The notes under the pieces: generated by a model
Databases searched by the model: none
Seen by the model: only the letters and a program-made list of their open reading frames with translations
What the model was told of the DNA's origin: nothing
In this document: piece after piece, positions 22,379 through 32,449 of the stretch
How the letters are laid out: each line of letters begins with the position of its first letter
How positions within the stretch are numbered: the stretch's first letter is position 1
Made by a program: the position numbers and the translations under genes
From: an archaeon
Lineage (GTDB): Archaea > B1Sed10-29 > JAJSAI01
Length of the DNA stretch: 40,653 bases
Reading direction: 5' to 3'
Assembly: GCA_024274695.1 (NCBI GenBank)
Contig: JAJSAI010000010.1
Span: 1-40,653 of the forward strand

Positions 22379-24970
22379 TCAGATGTTCCTCCCGTACCCT
22401 TCTTCCAGGGGCACTGCCTTCATTATGATCCAGGTCAGCGCTATTCCTGTCAGCAGGCCCAGGAGCACGAACCCTCCTATTGCCGCGAGCTGGGCTATTG
22501 TGAGCGGCACGACACCGAACAGGCCCGTGAGGGGCGGGAAGTAAAGTACCAGCAACTGCATCCCGACAGAAACCGCCAGGGCTATGTCAAGCCACTTGTT
22601 CGCAAAGTAGGGCATTCCTTCTTCGTACCTTATCACGAACAGTCTCACGAACTCGTAGAACACGAACCCGGTGAAGGCCATGGTCTGGGCTGTCTTCGGT
22701 CCCCAGAGCATCAGTCCGACGAAGAACGTTAGCAGGATCATCAGTGCTTTCTTCGTTCCTATGACGAAGATCATCCACTTGAGCCTCTTGTCTACAACAC
22801 CCACTCTCTTGTCATGGGGCTTTCTTTTCATGACGTCCCTTGGGACTGGGTCCACTCCAAGGGTGAGGGCTATGGGACCGTCCGTGAGCAGGTTTATCCA
22901 CAGTAGCTGCGGGGCTGTCACGAGCAGGAGCCCGGAGGAAATGGACGCGAAGAACACTGAGATGACTTCCCCGACATTGCACGTTAGCAGGTAGTTCACG
23001 AACTTCCTGATGTTGTTGAATATTGTCCTGCCCTGTTTTATAGCCTCTTCTATCGTGGCGAAGTTGTCGTCCAAGAGTATCATGTCAGCAACTTCTCTTG
23101 AGACATCGCTTCCCCTGATGCCCATTGCTATTCCAACGTCAGCAGCCTTGAGCGCGGGAGCGTCGTTCACCCCGTCTCCTGTCACGGCCACCGAGTTACC
23201 GTGCTCCTGGAGCACTTTCACTATCCTGTACTTGTCAGCAGAGCTCGCTCTTGCCACCACGTCAACCGTTTCCAGGGCCCTGACAAGCTCTTTGTCGTTC
23301 ATCTTCTGAACGTCCGCTCCTGTTATCCCGTTTCCCTTGAGCCCGACCATCCTGGCTATTGTTACTGCCGTCTTAAGATGGTCTCCTGTGACCATTATCA
23401 CCTTTATGCCAGCGTTCTGGCACTCCCTTATTGCTCCTGGAACCTCTTTCCTGGGAGGGTCGAGCAGGGCTATGAGCCCGAGGAACACGAGCCCGTCTTC
23501 AGGCTCTTTTTTGTCCTTTGCCTTCTTGTACGCGAGCGCGAGGACCCTGTAACCTTTTCCGGCGAGCGCGTCGTTCTCTCTTATTATCTTCTCCGCGGAT
23601 TTCTTGTCAAGCCTTTTCTTCTTCCCGTTGACCATCACCCACTTGCTCTTCTCAAGAATCCTTTCAGGAGCCCCTTTGGTGAAGTAGTAGTACTCCCTGT
23701 TCTTCCTGGTTATCACTGTCATCATTTTCCTGTCAGAAGAAAAGGGTATCTCGCCCACCTTTTCCATCCTCTCGGAACCGATGTCCTGACAGGCTTCTAT
23801 TATGGCGATTTCTGTCGGGTCGCCTACCATCCTCCCTCCTGTCCGGATGACGTCATGACAGTGCAGGCCCACGGCCGCGATCATCCTGGCCGTCTCGCTC
23901 TTCTTGTCAAGCTTTTTCTTTTCCTTCCAGTCGTAGTACACTGCCACTGCTTTCATCCTGTTTTCGGTCAGGGTTCCTGTCTTGTCAGTGAGTATTATGT
24001 TAACGCTCGCCAGCCCTTCCACTACAGGAAGTTTTCTGACGAGAGCGTTCTTTTTCACCATCCGCTTCGTCCCGAGGGCCAGGGCGAGAGTGCTCACCGC
24101 GGGAAGGCCTTCTGGGACCGCTGCAACGGCAAGGCTGACGGACACTAGCAGCACCTGCAGTGGTTCCATTCCCTGGGCCAGGAGCACTCCTGCCATGACA
24201 ACCGTGCCTGCTATTATGGCCTTCCCTATTTTCTTCCCGAGAACGTTCATCTCCACCTGGAACGGGGTGAGAGAGTCTCTGGCCTCCTGTATCTTTCCAG
24301 CAATCCTGCCTATTTCCGTGTTCATTCCTGTTTCAACAACGACTGCTACAGCCTTTCCTTTGACCACGCTTGTCCCGGAGTACAGCATGTTCTTCCTGTC
24401 GGCCAGGGGTGTTTTCAGGGGCAGTACTCCTGCTTCCTTGGCTTCGGGAACACTTTCCCCGGTCAGGATGCTCTCGTCAGCCACGACCCCCTGTTCTTCT
24501 ATTATCCTGCAGTCAGCGGGGACCACGTCCCCTTGTTCTACTATTATGATGTCTCCTGGAACGAGTTCGGCCGCGTCAATTATCTTTTCCCTGCCGTTCC
24601 GCCTGACTATCGCCCGCTTTCTGACCATCTTCTTGAGCATTTCAATGCTCTTCTCCGCGTTATAGTCCTGCCAGAACCCGAGCACTCCGTTCAAGCCGAC
24701 GATTGTTATTATGAGGCCGGCGTCAGTGGCCTGTCCCACGAGCCCGGCGATGATCGCGGAAATGATGAGGACTATTATCAGAAAATCAGTGAACTGGGAC
24801 AAGAAAATGCTCAGCGGGCTGACCTTCTTGTACTCCTTCAGCTCGTTAGGCCCGTACTCTGCAAGCCTTTTTCCAGCTTCTTCCTCGCTCAGGCCCTCGA
24901 GCCCTGAGTCAAGCGCTTTCAGCACTTCTCTTACGCTCATCGCGTGCCATTTCCTGTCGCGCATGACCAT
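22379..24970 (-). CDS. P-type Ca2+-transporting ATPase (type IIA)
   Basis: An 863-aa cation pump of the SERCA/PMR1/PacL type that exports Ca2+ at the cost of ATP. In order: an N-terminal cytoplasmic segment (REVLKALDSGLEGLSEEEAGKRL), membrane pair M1-M2 (about 55-105), actuator TGES (170-173), M4 PEGLP (286-290) with its Ca2+ ligand Glu, phosphorylation site DKTGT (329-333), the hinge TGDGVNDAPAL, and M6 NLLTDGP with the Asn-Thr-Asp ligands of type IIA pumps. The C-terminal domain has six predicted membrane helices in all. ATGs at 24970 and 24964 are both possible; CGTTTAAACC (about 24990) is the TATA box, giving a leaderless message. Confidence 0.93.
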   Translation of the reverse strand: MVMRDRKWHAMSVREVLKALDSGLEGLSEEEAGKRLAEYGPNELKEYKKVSPLSIFLSQFTDFLIIVLIISAIIAGLVGQATDAGLIITIVGLNGVLGFWQDYNAEKSIEMLKKMVRKRAIVRRNGREKIIDAAELVPGDIIIVEQGDVVPADCRIIEEQGVVADESILTGESVPEAKEAGVLPLKTPLADRKNMLYSGTSVVKGKAVAVVVETGMNTEIGRIAGKIQEARDSLTPFQVEMNVLGKKIGKAIIAGTVVMAGVLLAQGMEPLQVLLVSVSLAVAAVPEGLPAVSTLALALGTKRMVKKNALVRKLPVVEGLASVNIILTDKTGTLTENRMKAVAVYYDWKEKKKLDKKSETARMIAAVGLHCHDVIRTGGRMVGDPTEIAIIEACQDIGSERMEKVGEIPFSSDRKMMTVITRKNREYYYFTKGAPERILEKSKWVMVNGKKKRLDKKSAEKIIRENDALAGKGYRVLALAYKKAKDKKEPEDGLVFLGLIALLDPPRKEVPGAIRECQNAGIKVIMVTGDHLKTAVTIARMVGLKGNGITGADVQKMNDKELVRALETVDVVARASSADKYRIVKVLQEHGNSVAVTGDGVNDAPALKAADVGIAMGIRGSDVSREVADMILLDDNFATIEEAIKQGRTIFNNIRKFVNYLLTCNVGEVISVFFASISSGLLLVTAPQLLWINLLTDGPIALTLGVDPVPRDVMKRKPHDKRVGVVDKRLKWMIFVIGTKKALMILLTFFVGLMLWGPKTAQTMAFTGFVFYEFVRLFVIRYEEGMPYFANKWLDIALAVSVGMQLLVLYFPPLTGLFGVVPLTIAQLAAIGGFVLLGLLTGIALTWIIMKAVPLEEGYGRNI

Positions 24971-25054
24971 AAGAAACTTTGTTCTGGTTTAAACGGTTTT
25001 CCCTCGGCACGGTCTCGTAATGTCTTTTGAGCCCGTCAGGCCAGTAACACTCTC

Positions 25055-27511
25055 ATGAGACGAGTGCTGTTCGCGCTGGCCATCCTGCTGTCAGCATGTC
25101 TTTCATGGCCTCAGGGAGAGCTGGTGGGAGGGTACGGGAAGCCTGTCGCGCTCAAGGTTGTCTCGGGCGGTTCAGGAATTGTTTCTCCTGGATGGGTTGA
25201 CTACAGCGCGCTCCTCAGAGGGTACAACACGAGCCTGCAGGGTATAGTGGTCTTGGAGAACAACAGCCTGCCGGTCCGCGCGTGGGAGTACAGGATGGGG
25301 AACAAGAGCCTCGTGTACTGGAACGCTTCTCCCAACACCACCTACTACGTTTACGCTGGAGAAGGCGGCGGCACTGCCGCTAACGGCAGTGTCATAGAGT
25401 ACCGTGACTTCTTTTACCTGATCCACCCGCCGACCCGACCCCAGCTGACGGAGTACCCTTGGTCCAATTACTACCCTTACTGTAACCGGACGAAGGACAC
25501 TTCAGAAAACTGTGTTGTCAGAATCTGCAACTCCACTGACGGGTTCTACTGCTACGGGAGGACCAGGACCAAGACCCCTGACAATGGTACGACCGTACTG
25601 CTGAGCTTTACCGCGGGAAACCTGCAGGGCTGGGTTCAGGACGGGCAGGCGTGCAGGACCGGCTCGCGTTCCTGCTGCTGGGGGTGTAGCACGACCTGCT
25701 GGTGGTACGACTACAGGCCCTACAACGCGACGGTGTACCTTGACGGCGAGCTCCTGGCGGTATTGAACAACCAGAACACAGCGCACTGCGCGGACTGTCA
25801 GACGAGCCCGGAAGAATACCCTGCAGCAGGATACTCCTTTCACGTGACCGCCGGGCCCGGGAGCGTGCTGGAACTCAACGCATCATACCCTCAAGGGCTC
25901 GGACCATCCTGCACCCAGTGCAGCGTGCCAGTATGCCCGCCTAACACTGTTTTCTCGTACACCGCAGAGGTAAGTGTTTCCGAGAGCGTGCTTCCCTTCA
26001 ACCTCTCATTACAGGACTACGAGGTCCTGAACAGGACCCTCGTACGCATCTCCTGCCCTAAGACCGTAAGGGTCGGCGGGAACGCTACAGTCATCCTGCA
26101 GAACCTTGGCACCGAGCCAGCTGAAAACACTGCCTTTTCAGGTCCGGGCGTTACCCTCCTCCTATCGTTCAACCGTACCGCGAACATCACCCTGCTCGTT
26201 TCAGCACAGGACATCAAAACACTCCGCTACGAGGTGTCCGCGTTCAAGGAAGGAGTGACCTGGAAGAAGGAGTGCACCACCCTGTTCTACGACGAGTTCT
26301 CGGAAGCGGCGGCTAACCTTACCTTCAACGGGACCGCCGCGAGCGCAAGGTACTGGAGGCGGACGAGGTACTACTTTAACCATTCTCCCGAGGACAGTGT
26401 CAGCCTGTTCTGCGCTAACGCCTCGCTCAACACGTCCTGTTACCAGGGAGAGTGCATTACCGTGCAGGAGTGTTCCGAGAGCCTGAACGCTTCAAGCAGG
26501 CTCGCGAGGGTCGAGCAGCTGCCTGGGACCGTCGCTTCCTTTAACAACGGGAGCGTGGCGTACGCGAGGGTGTTCGTGCTTCCCAACCCCTTGAACGAGA
26601 GCGTTACGGCAGTCTTTTTCTCAGGGAACCTTTCCTGGAACCAGACTATCCCCGCAGAAGGCCTGGAGTACCAGGAAAACCTTTCAGGAGAATTCCTCTC
26701 ATGGGAAGGGCCCTTGAACGAGACCGCGGCAGAATGCGCTGAGCCAGGGAAACCTGTGAGGGCCAGGGCAGGCTTCCTGCTGAGGAACACCGCGCCCTTC
26801 AACGTCACCGCGTCCTTCTATTACGCCGGGGCTAACGCCACGTTCTCGCTGCAGGCCAACTCCACTGAGACCGTCACGATGGAGTACCTGGTGCCGGAAG
26901 ACAAGGCCTCCGACCTTGAAGGATACTCTGCCTGCCCAAGGCCAGAGGAAGAACCTCGCGCCTCCTCAGGCGGGGCCTCTGGAGGCGGTGCGGCTGTAGC
27001 TGTCTTCCCAGCGCCTGCTAAAACACTCCCTCTTCCAGCAGCTCCAGCGCCGGAGAAGAACAACAGCACCAGTCCAGAGAACACCAGCAGGAAGGCAGAG
27101 TCTTCATCAGAACCTGCTCTCCTGAACGAAAGCGTTCCTAAGACCCTTCAATTACAGGAGCTTCCTTCAGCGACCTTCACGGCTTCAGGAACAAGCGTTG
27201 TTGCTGTGGGAGACTTTGACGAGTGCCTTGTCAGCGTCCTAGGCAAGCGCTTTAAAATGCGTCCTGGGGACAGGGTAGAATGCGGCGGGAACGGCACTGC
27301 TGTGCTCTCGTACGAGTGCGTCAAGGGCAACGCGACCGTTTCAGGGGAAAGCGTTCTAGCACTCGTCCCCTTGCTCCCGCAGGAGAACAGGAGTGGGACG
27401 AGGGTTACCGGGGCATGGTACGCTGGCATTGGAACGCTTCCAGCGGTCCTGCTGCCTCCTGCCGCGGCAGGGCTCTCAGCAGTCCTGATATTGTTAAAAA
27501 GGCTGAAGTAG
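25055..27511 (+). CDS. Large secreted, membrane-anchored glycoprotein-like protein
   Basis: An 818-aa surface protein of no known family. Residues 1-20 are a signal peptide (RRVLFALAILLSACLS), possibly with a lipobox-like LSAC. The body is rich in N-x-S/T sequons, as in archaeal cell-surface glycoproteins, and has cysteine clusters at about 195-255 and 285-295. A proline/alanine-rich stalk (about 630-690) precedes a C-terminal beta domain, then NRSGTRVTGAWYAG, a hydrophobic helix (TLPAVLLPPAAAGLSAVLILL) and KRLK. The same GTRVTG element ends the next protein. The two genes are 13 bp apart and run the same way. Confidence 0.7.
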   Translation: MRRVLFALAILLSACLSWPQGELVGGYGKPVALKVVSGGSGIVSPGWVDYSALLRGYNTSLQGIVVLENNSLPVRAWEYRMGNKSLVYWNASPNTTYYVYAGEGGGTAANGSVIEYRDFFYLIHPPTRPQLTEYPWSNYYPYCNRTKDTSENCVVRICNSTDGFYCYGRTRTKTPDNGTTVLLSFTAGNLQGWVQDGQACRTGSRSCCWGCSTTCWWYDYRPYNATVYLDGELLAVLNNQNTAHCADCQTSPEEYPAAGYSFHVTAGPGSVLELNASYPQGLGPSCTQCSVPVCPPNTVFSYTAEVSVSESVLPFNLSLQDYEVLNRTLVRISCPKTVRVGGNATVILQNLGTEPAENTAFSGPGVTLLLSFNRTANITLLVSAQDIKTLRYEVSAFKEGVTWKKECTTLFYDEFSEAAANLTFNGTAASARYWRRTRYYFNHSPEDSVSLFCANASLNTSCYQGECITVQECSESLNASSRLARVEQLPGTVASFNNGSVAYARVFVLPNPLNESVTAVFFSGNLSWNQTIPAEGLEYQENLSGEFLSWEGPLNETAAECAEPGKPVRARAGFLLRNTAPFNVTASFYYAGANATFSLQANSTETVTMEYLVPEDKASDLEGYSACPRPEEEPRASSGGASGGGAAVAVFPAPAKTLPLPAAPAPEKNNSTSPENTSRKAESSSEPALLNESVPKTLQLQELPSATFTASGTSVVAVGDFDECLVSVLGKRFKMRPGDRVECGGNGTAVLSYECVKGNATVSGESVLALVPLLPQENRSGTRVTGAWYAGIGTLPAVLLPPAAAGLSAVLILLKRLK

Positions 27512-27524
27512 TATACTAAGAACC

Positions 27525-30284
27525 ATGTACACTCGCATGATCCCAGCACTACTGCTGCTGGTTACGGCCTCCCTGGCGGGCGTTTCCTTTTACTCTACCG
27601 GAAACGATAACCTGACAGACGCCGGATCCCCTGAAGACTACTACTTTACCCTGTCAAACGACTACGGGACGAACGTGACCTGGTTCAACATAACCCTGCC
27701 CACAGGGTTCGTGGTGGACGAGGGAAAGTCAGACCCAGCGGACCAGAAGAACGGCAGCACCTACTCCTACAATGTCTCGCTCCAGCCAGGAGATTCTGTT
27801 ACCAAGAAAATAAGAGCCCAGGCTCCTTCACCCTCTAATGACTCGTACTACCAGATAATCGCGGCCTGCGACCAGGAGACAGTTTCCCTCGGGGTCAGCG
27901 TGCTCGCTCCCCTGCTCAGGGTGACCTGGTACTCTGCTCCCGGGAGAGTGCTCGCTAACCAGGTTTTCAGCGTGAACTTCACGGTAGAGAACGTCAGGGA
28001 CTCCTCGCACTCGGGAGCGCTTTACTCGGTAGGCAGCCTGACCTCCCCGAACACTGACTACCAGGTCATCTCAGGCGCTGACATTCCCCTGCTCGCTTCA
28101 GGCGGAGAACAGAACGCGAGCATTGTCATGCAGGCCCCTGACCATGCGCTGACACAGAATCTTACTCATACTGTCTACTCCAGGATCGCGCCCTTCACTT
28201 ACAGGGACGAGTTCAGCACGCTGATAAAAACAGTGTACCCGAGGGTTAACATTAGCGTGTACAACGACTCCTCCTACTCCGTCCCAGCCCAAGAGTTCCT
28301 CCCGAACCAGACGGTGTACATAAGGGTGACCGTTGAAGACCCTGATGACGGGACCCTGATCCCAGGGAACCTGAGCATAAGAATTTTTGACAACGATTCC
28401 GCGACAGTACTGTCCCTGGAGAACTTCACCCAAGAGCAGAGGATAGCGTACACCCTGAACTCCACGGCCGTGAGCGGCAACTGGACGGTCACCGCGGAAG
28501 AGCTTACGAGCAGGGCCTCCGCCCGCGCGCAGTTCAAGGTAAGGGCGGTCCTTTCAGGCCTGAGCATAAGAACGTGCAGGAGCAGCCCGTGCAACCAGGA
28601 CACGAGCCACTTTGCTCCAGCCGACACGCTTTACGCCGTGATAACACCAGTGGACCAAGCAGGCAGGCCTGTGACCGAGGACTATAACACGAGCGTGACC
28701 GTGACCGTGGACTGGAACAACAGCCTCGCGGGCCAGGACCAGGGAACAGGAGAACTCTCAGTACCCCTCCCGGACGACTACTGCACTCTCACGGTCAACG
28801 CGAGCGCCTGGAACCAGCAGAGTAACGTGAGCGGGGCGAAGCACGTTGACATTCCTCTGTTCTACTCTATCACGCTATCACCGTCACAGCCGTACAACTA
28901 CGGGCAGGCCGTGACCGTGAACACGAGCTTCACGGACGCTGGCGGCAGCCCAGACTCTCCCGACTTTTTCCTCGCGAGAGTGTCAGACGATTCAGGAGAG
29001 TACACTAACAGCACGAGCCCCAACTTCTGGTTCACGGTCTCGGGAACGGTGGACCGGAACGAGGCCCAGGCTCTTGAAGTGTACTACTCAAAATCCCACT
29101 ACAACGCTTCTTTCTCCACGAGCCTGAGCGTCACGAACCAGCTGCAGGTCCGCGAGAACTTGCTCTCAGAATACCACACGGGAGAAACAGCGAACTTCTC
29201 GTTCGAAATCGCTCACGCTAACGGACAGCCCGCGACCGCGAACGTTACCGTTCTGCTCGTGCAGCCTAACTCTTCTGCCAGGATCCTGTGGCAGGGCACT
29301 GCCCACGAGCAACTGCTGCAAGAGTACTTCGGGCAGGACACGCAGACGGGAACGTGGAAGGTGGTTTACAACGTGTCAGATGCTCACGGTAACAACGCGA
29401 GCCTGGAGAAGACGTTCCAGTTCTTGGTGGGCGTCACCGCGGTCATGAGCGCTCCTGGCAAGGTGATGGAAGGCTCTTGGTTCACCGTGAGCGTACAGGC
29501 TAACAACAGCCTGCCCTACCCTGTCAACGTTTCCGCGACACTGAACAACGCGGACAAGCAGACGTCACTCATAACATCCAACGGCTCGCACACGTTCTCC
29601 TGGACCACTGTTCTGAGCTCGTCAGGCGTCCTGACGGTCAGGCTGGAGTGGAACGGCGGGCACCTCCTGCTGTCCAAGAGCATTACAGTGAGACCGTCAG
29701 GAGGAAGCTCTGGGTACGTGTGGTACTGGACTCAGGAACCTAAAGAGGAAGAGGAAGCGCAGGCCAAAGAGGCTGCCGGAGAAGAGGAGGAGCCGGAACC
29801 AGCTCCAGAGATAACAATGAGACTATACACTCCGGAGGAAGGGGGGAGGTACTACAATCCGGTTACCGTGGGAGTCGTCTCCAACGCTGAAGAATGCGTG
29901 CTGCAAGAGTACAACAGGACCCTGTCAGGAGGCGCTTTCGGGAACTACTACACCCGGCTGAACTTCACCCCTGGAATAAACAGGATCCGCGTCTCATGCT
30001 ACAAGGGCAACCTCAGCGTGACGGCAGAGAGAACTTTCTTCGTGCTCTCAAGGCCCGGGGAACAGGAGCCTGCTGTCCAGAACACTGCAGAGGATAACGG
30101 GACACTGTCCGGAGGCACGAGGGTTACTGGGCACGCGCTGTTAGGAGGCAGTACAGCGCTCGGCCTTGCCGCGGCCGCGGGGTTCTTCGCTCTCGCGGTG
30201 GGCCTCAGGGTGATAGGCCCGAGGGTCAGGAGAAGGTATCCGATAGAAGGGCCTGCCGGGTGGAAGAGGTTCTTCAGGCCCTGA
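27525..30284 (+). CDS. Large secreted beta-domain protein, membrane-anchored
   Basis: A 919-aa protein with a signal peptide (ALLLLVTASLAGVSF) and a long series of immunoglobulin-like beta domains. Many N-x-S/T sequons suggest heavy glycosylation and a role in the cell envelope. NYGTN/NVTWFNITLPTGF resembles the DUF11/CARDB domains of archaeal surface proteins. Near the C-terminus an acidic, coiled linker (EEEEAQAKEAAGEEEEPEPA), one more beta domain, then SGGTRVTGHALLGG, a hydrophobic helix and a basic tail. The stop overlaps the end of convergent pcm by 11 bp. Function unknown; likely a surface adhesin or S-layer-associated protein. Confidence 0.7.
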   Translation: MYTRMIPALLLLVTASLAGVSFYSTGNDNLTDAGSPEDYYFTLSNDYGTNVTWFNITLPTGFVVDEGKSDPADQKNGSTYSYNVSLQPGDSVTKKIRAQAPSPSNDSYYQIIAACDQETVSLGVSVLAPLLRVTWYSAPGRVLANQVFSVNFTVENVRDSSHSGALYSVGSLTSPNTDYQVISGADIPLLASGGEQNASIVMQAPDHALTQNLTHTVYSRIAPFTYRDEFSTLIKTVYPRVNISVYNDSSYSVPAQEFLPNQTVYIRVTVEDPDDGTLIPGNLSIRIFDNDSATVLSLENFTQEQRIAYTLNSTAVSGNWTVTAEELTSRASARAQFKVRAVLSGLSIRTCRSSPCNQDTSHFAPADTLYAVITPVDQAGRPVTEDYNTSVTVTVDWNNSLAGQDQGTGELSVPLPDDYCTLTVNASAWNQQSNVSGAKHVDIPLFYSITLSPSQPYNYGQAVTVNTSFTDAGGSPDSPDFFLARVSDDSGEYTNSTSPNFWFTVSGTVDRNEAQALEVYYSKSHYNASFSTSLSVTNQLQVRENLLSEYHTGETANFSFEIAHANGQPATANVTVLLVQPNSSARILWQGTAHEQLLQEYFGQDTQTGTWKVVYNVSDAHGNNASLEKTFQFLVGVTAVMSAPGKVMEGSWFTVSVQANNSLPYPVNVSATLNNADKQTSLITSNGSHTFSWTTVLSSSGVLTVRLEWNGGHLLLSKSITVRPSGGSSGYVWYWTQEPKEEEEAQAKEAAGEEEEPEPAPEITMRLYTPEEGGRYYNPVTVGVVSNAEECVLQEYNRTLSGGAFGNYYTRLNFTPGINRIRVSCYKGNLSVTAERTFFVLSRPGEQEPAVQNTAEDNGTLSGGTRVTGHALLGGSTALGLAAAAGFFALAVGLRVIGPRVRRRYPIEGPAGWKRFFRP

Positions 30285-30924
30285 ACCCCTGCTCTCCTAC
30301 TAGCGGGACGAACACCACCGGGAACCCGAGATCTTCCTCAGTAAGTCTTCCTCCCTTCTTTGAAACCCTCACCATTCTCTGGGAGTGCCTCGGGCCCACT
30401 GGTATGACCATGATCCCTCCCTCGGAGAGCTGTTCTCCCAGCGCCCTCGGGACCTCCGGGGCCGCGGCGGTCACTATTATCCTGTCAAAGGGCGCGTGTT
30501 CAGGCAGTCCCAGGCTACCGTCCCCCACGACAACCCTAACGTTACGGTAGCCGGTTCTCTCAAGATTCCTTCTAGCGTACTCCGCGAGCTCGGGAATCCT
30601 TTCCACGGTGTAAACGATCCCGTCAGGATCAAGCTCTGCGAGCAGGGCGGCCTGGTACCCTGACCCCGCACCCACCTCCAGTATCTTCTGACCGTTCTCC
30701 ACCTGCAGCGCTTCAGTCATGAACGCCACCACGGACGGCTGGGAGATGGTCTGCCCCGAGAACAAGGGAAGCGCGTCGTCAAAGTAGGCGTACGGCCTGT
30801 GCTCGGGGAGCACGAACTCTTCCCTGGGAACCTTCAGGAAGGCCCTCCTGACCCTCTCGGTTTTTATCATCCCGGTCCTGCAGAGGAGGTCAACGAGAGC
30901 CTTTCTCTCTTCTTCCCCGCTCAT
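30274..30924 (-). CDS. pcm: Protein-L-isoaspartate O-methyltransferase
   Basis: A 216-aa PCMT, which repairs isoaspartyl damage in ageing proteins using SAM. The signature blocks are present: FVLPEHRPYAYFDDALPL, GQTISQPSVVAFM (57-69), the SAM-binding ILEVGAGSGYQAAL (81-94) and FDRIIVTAAAPEVPRAL. Length and motif order are standard. Its TATA box, read on the minus strand, is CATATATAAC at about 30945-30953, shared with the divergent gene at 30986. Confidence 0.95.
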   Translation of the reverse strand: MSGEEERKALVDLLCRTGMIKTERVRRAFLKVPREEFVLPEHRPYAYFDDALPLFSGQTISQPSVVAFMTEALQVENGQKILEVGAGSGYQAALLAELDPDGIVYTVERIPELAEYARRNLERTGYRNVRVVVGDGSLGLPEHAPFDRIIVTAAAPEVPRALGEQLSEGGIMVIPVGPRHSQRMVRVSKKGGRLTEEDLGFPVVFVPLVGEQGFRA

Positions 30925-30943
30925 GAAAGAACATTAGGAAAAA

Positions 30944-30956
30944 GTGTTATATATGA
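30944..30956. promoter_or_regulatory. Shared TATA between pcm and the COG1361-like gene
   Basis: GTTATATATGACC lies about 25 bp from the pcm ATG (30924) on one strand and about 30-40 bp from the ATG at 30986 on the other. A near-symmetric AT box could initiate transcription both ways. Confidence 0.55.
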
Positions 30957-30985
30957 CCGGCTTCCTTTCTCCCTCAGGTGGTCTG

Positions 30986-32449
30986 ATGATCAGAAGAGTT
31001 CTCTTGATCGCGCTGGTCATGCTGTCCCTGGCAGCAGGGTTTCCTGAAGTGGACCTGAAGCTCAGGAACGTTCAGTTCCTGCCCAGCCCCGTGAGCCCTG
31101 GGAGCGAGGTGACCCTGCAGGCCACGCTCGTGCACGAGGGAACCCTGTCCTACAAGAACGTTGTCCTAGAACCAGTGTACGTCAGCCCGCTCCAGCCGGT
31201 GACAGAAAAGGTGGTCATACCGAGAATGGACCCCGGTCAGAGGTTTCCTGTGACGATAAAGTTCAGGGTAGCTGACGGCACGCCCTCTTCAGTGTACCCT
31301 CTTGACATAAAAGTTTCTGACACTAACATAGAGTACGGGGACTACGCCGAGAAGACGATTACCGTGAGCGTCCCGGTTTCCTCAACCCCCCTGCTCTCGC
31401 TGTCAGGAGCAGAACAGCATAACGTGAGGCCAGGTTCAGAGTTCGTCCTCGCGTTCAACGTGTCCAACAAGGGAGGTCTGCACACGGGGAAGATGACTGT
31501 CTCGCTGTCATTCCAGGCTGATCCCGGGTTCATGTTCTACACGAGCAACCCCCTGCTGGACGAGGGAGTGCCCGCAGGCTCCTGGAAGAAGATAGAGTTC
31601 AGGGGAAGGCTTTCCCCGAACGCCGTCCCAGGAGCCTACGAGGGCGTGCTGAAGATCTCGTGCTCCGGAGGAGAGTTCTCGTTCCCGGTGTACGTGCTGG
31701 TGGAAGGGCACAAGCAGTTGGAAATAATGAACGTCTCCTCTGGGCTGACCGTGGGGTCAGAGGGCAGCGTTTGCTTCTCGTTCCGCAACCCTCTGGGCAT
31801 AAGAATAACCGGCGTGCGGGTCAGGATATCGTCCGACGCGTTGCCCCTCTCAATGCAGGACCCAGAAGTCTACTATGACTCCCTGAGCCCAGGAGAAGAA
31901 AAGCGCGCGTGCTACCGCGCGTTTGTTGACAGGAGCGTTCCTCCAGGCTCCTACCCCGTGACAGTGTCCCTGTCATCAGACCAGGTCAGCAAGACAGCGT
32001 CCGTTGACGTTCTCGTGAAGGGAGTTCCCAGGCTCTCCCTGTCAAGCGTTTCCTACGACGTGGACAGGATCGTTCAAGGAGCTCCCCTGCTCCTCTCGGT
32101 ACAGCTTGAGAACACTGGAACAGGAGACGCGAGGAACGTCAGGATCACGATATCAGGCCCCCAGGGCCAGTCAGAGCAGAGGATCGGGACAATAGAGCCT
32201 GACGACACAGGGACAGGGGTTTTCGACGCGAGGTTCCCTGACACGGGCAAGGAATGGGTCACGGTGACCGCCTACTACGAGGACGATTACGGGACACAGT
32301 ACCAGCAGTCCTTCAAAGCCCAGGTTCTGGTGAACCCGAGGCCTGCTGACTACACTCCCTTCATCGCGGCCGCGTCGGCCGCAGCCGTTTTCCTCGCGTA
32401 CCTCGGAAGAAAGCGCAAGAGAAAGAAGTGGCTTAGGAAGGTCTTCTGA
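30986..32449 (+). CDS. COG1361/CARDB-like secreted protein of an ABC exporter operon
   Basis: A 487-aa exported protein: signal peptide (IRRVLLIALVMLSLAAG), three or four CARDB/NEW3-type beta domains (repeats such as VRPGSEFVLAFNVSNKG and IVQGAPLLLSVQLENTG), then a C-terminal hydrophobic helix (FIAAASAAAVFLAYLG) and a strongly basic tail (RKRKRKKWLRK). The ATG at 30986 is chosen because it directly begins a signal peptide and has GGTGG upstream. Its stop overlaps the next ATG (TGATG). Proteins of this kind often accompany MacB-like exporters in archaea and may be the periplasmic-side partner, in place of MacA. Confidence 0.75.
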   Translation: MIRRVLLIALVMLSLAAGFPEVDLKLRNVQFLPSPVSPGSEVTLQATLVHEGTLSYKNVVLEPVYVSPLQPVTEKVVIPRMDPGQRFPVTIKFRVADGTPSSVYPLDIKVSDTNIEYGDYAEKTITVSVPVSSTPLLSLSGAEQHNVRPGSEFVLAFNVSNKGGLHTGKMTVSLSFQADPGFMFYTSNPLLDEGVPAGSWKKIEFRGRLSPNAVPGAYEGVLKISCSGGEFSFPVYVLVEGHKQLEIMNVSSGLTVGSEGSVCFSFRNPLGIRITGVRVRISSDALPLSMQDPEVYYDSLSPGEEKRACYRAFVDRSVPPGSYPVTVSLSSDQVSKTASVDVLVKGVPRLSLSSVSYDVDRIVQGAPLLLSVQLENTGTGDARNVRITISGPQGQSEQRIGTIEPDDTGTGVFDARFPDTGKEWVTVTAYYEDDYGTQYQQSFKAQVLVNPRPADYTPFIAAASAAAVFLAYLGRKRKRKKWLRKVF

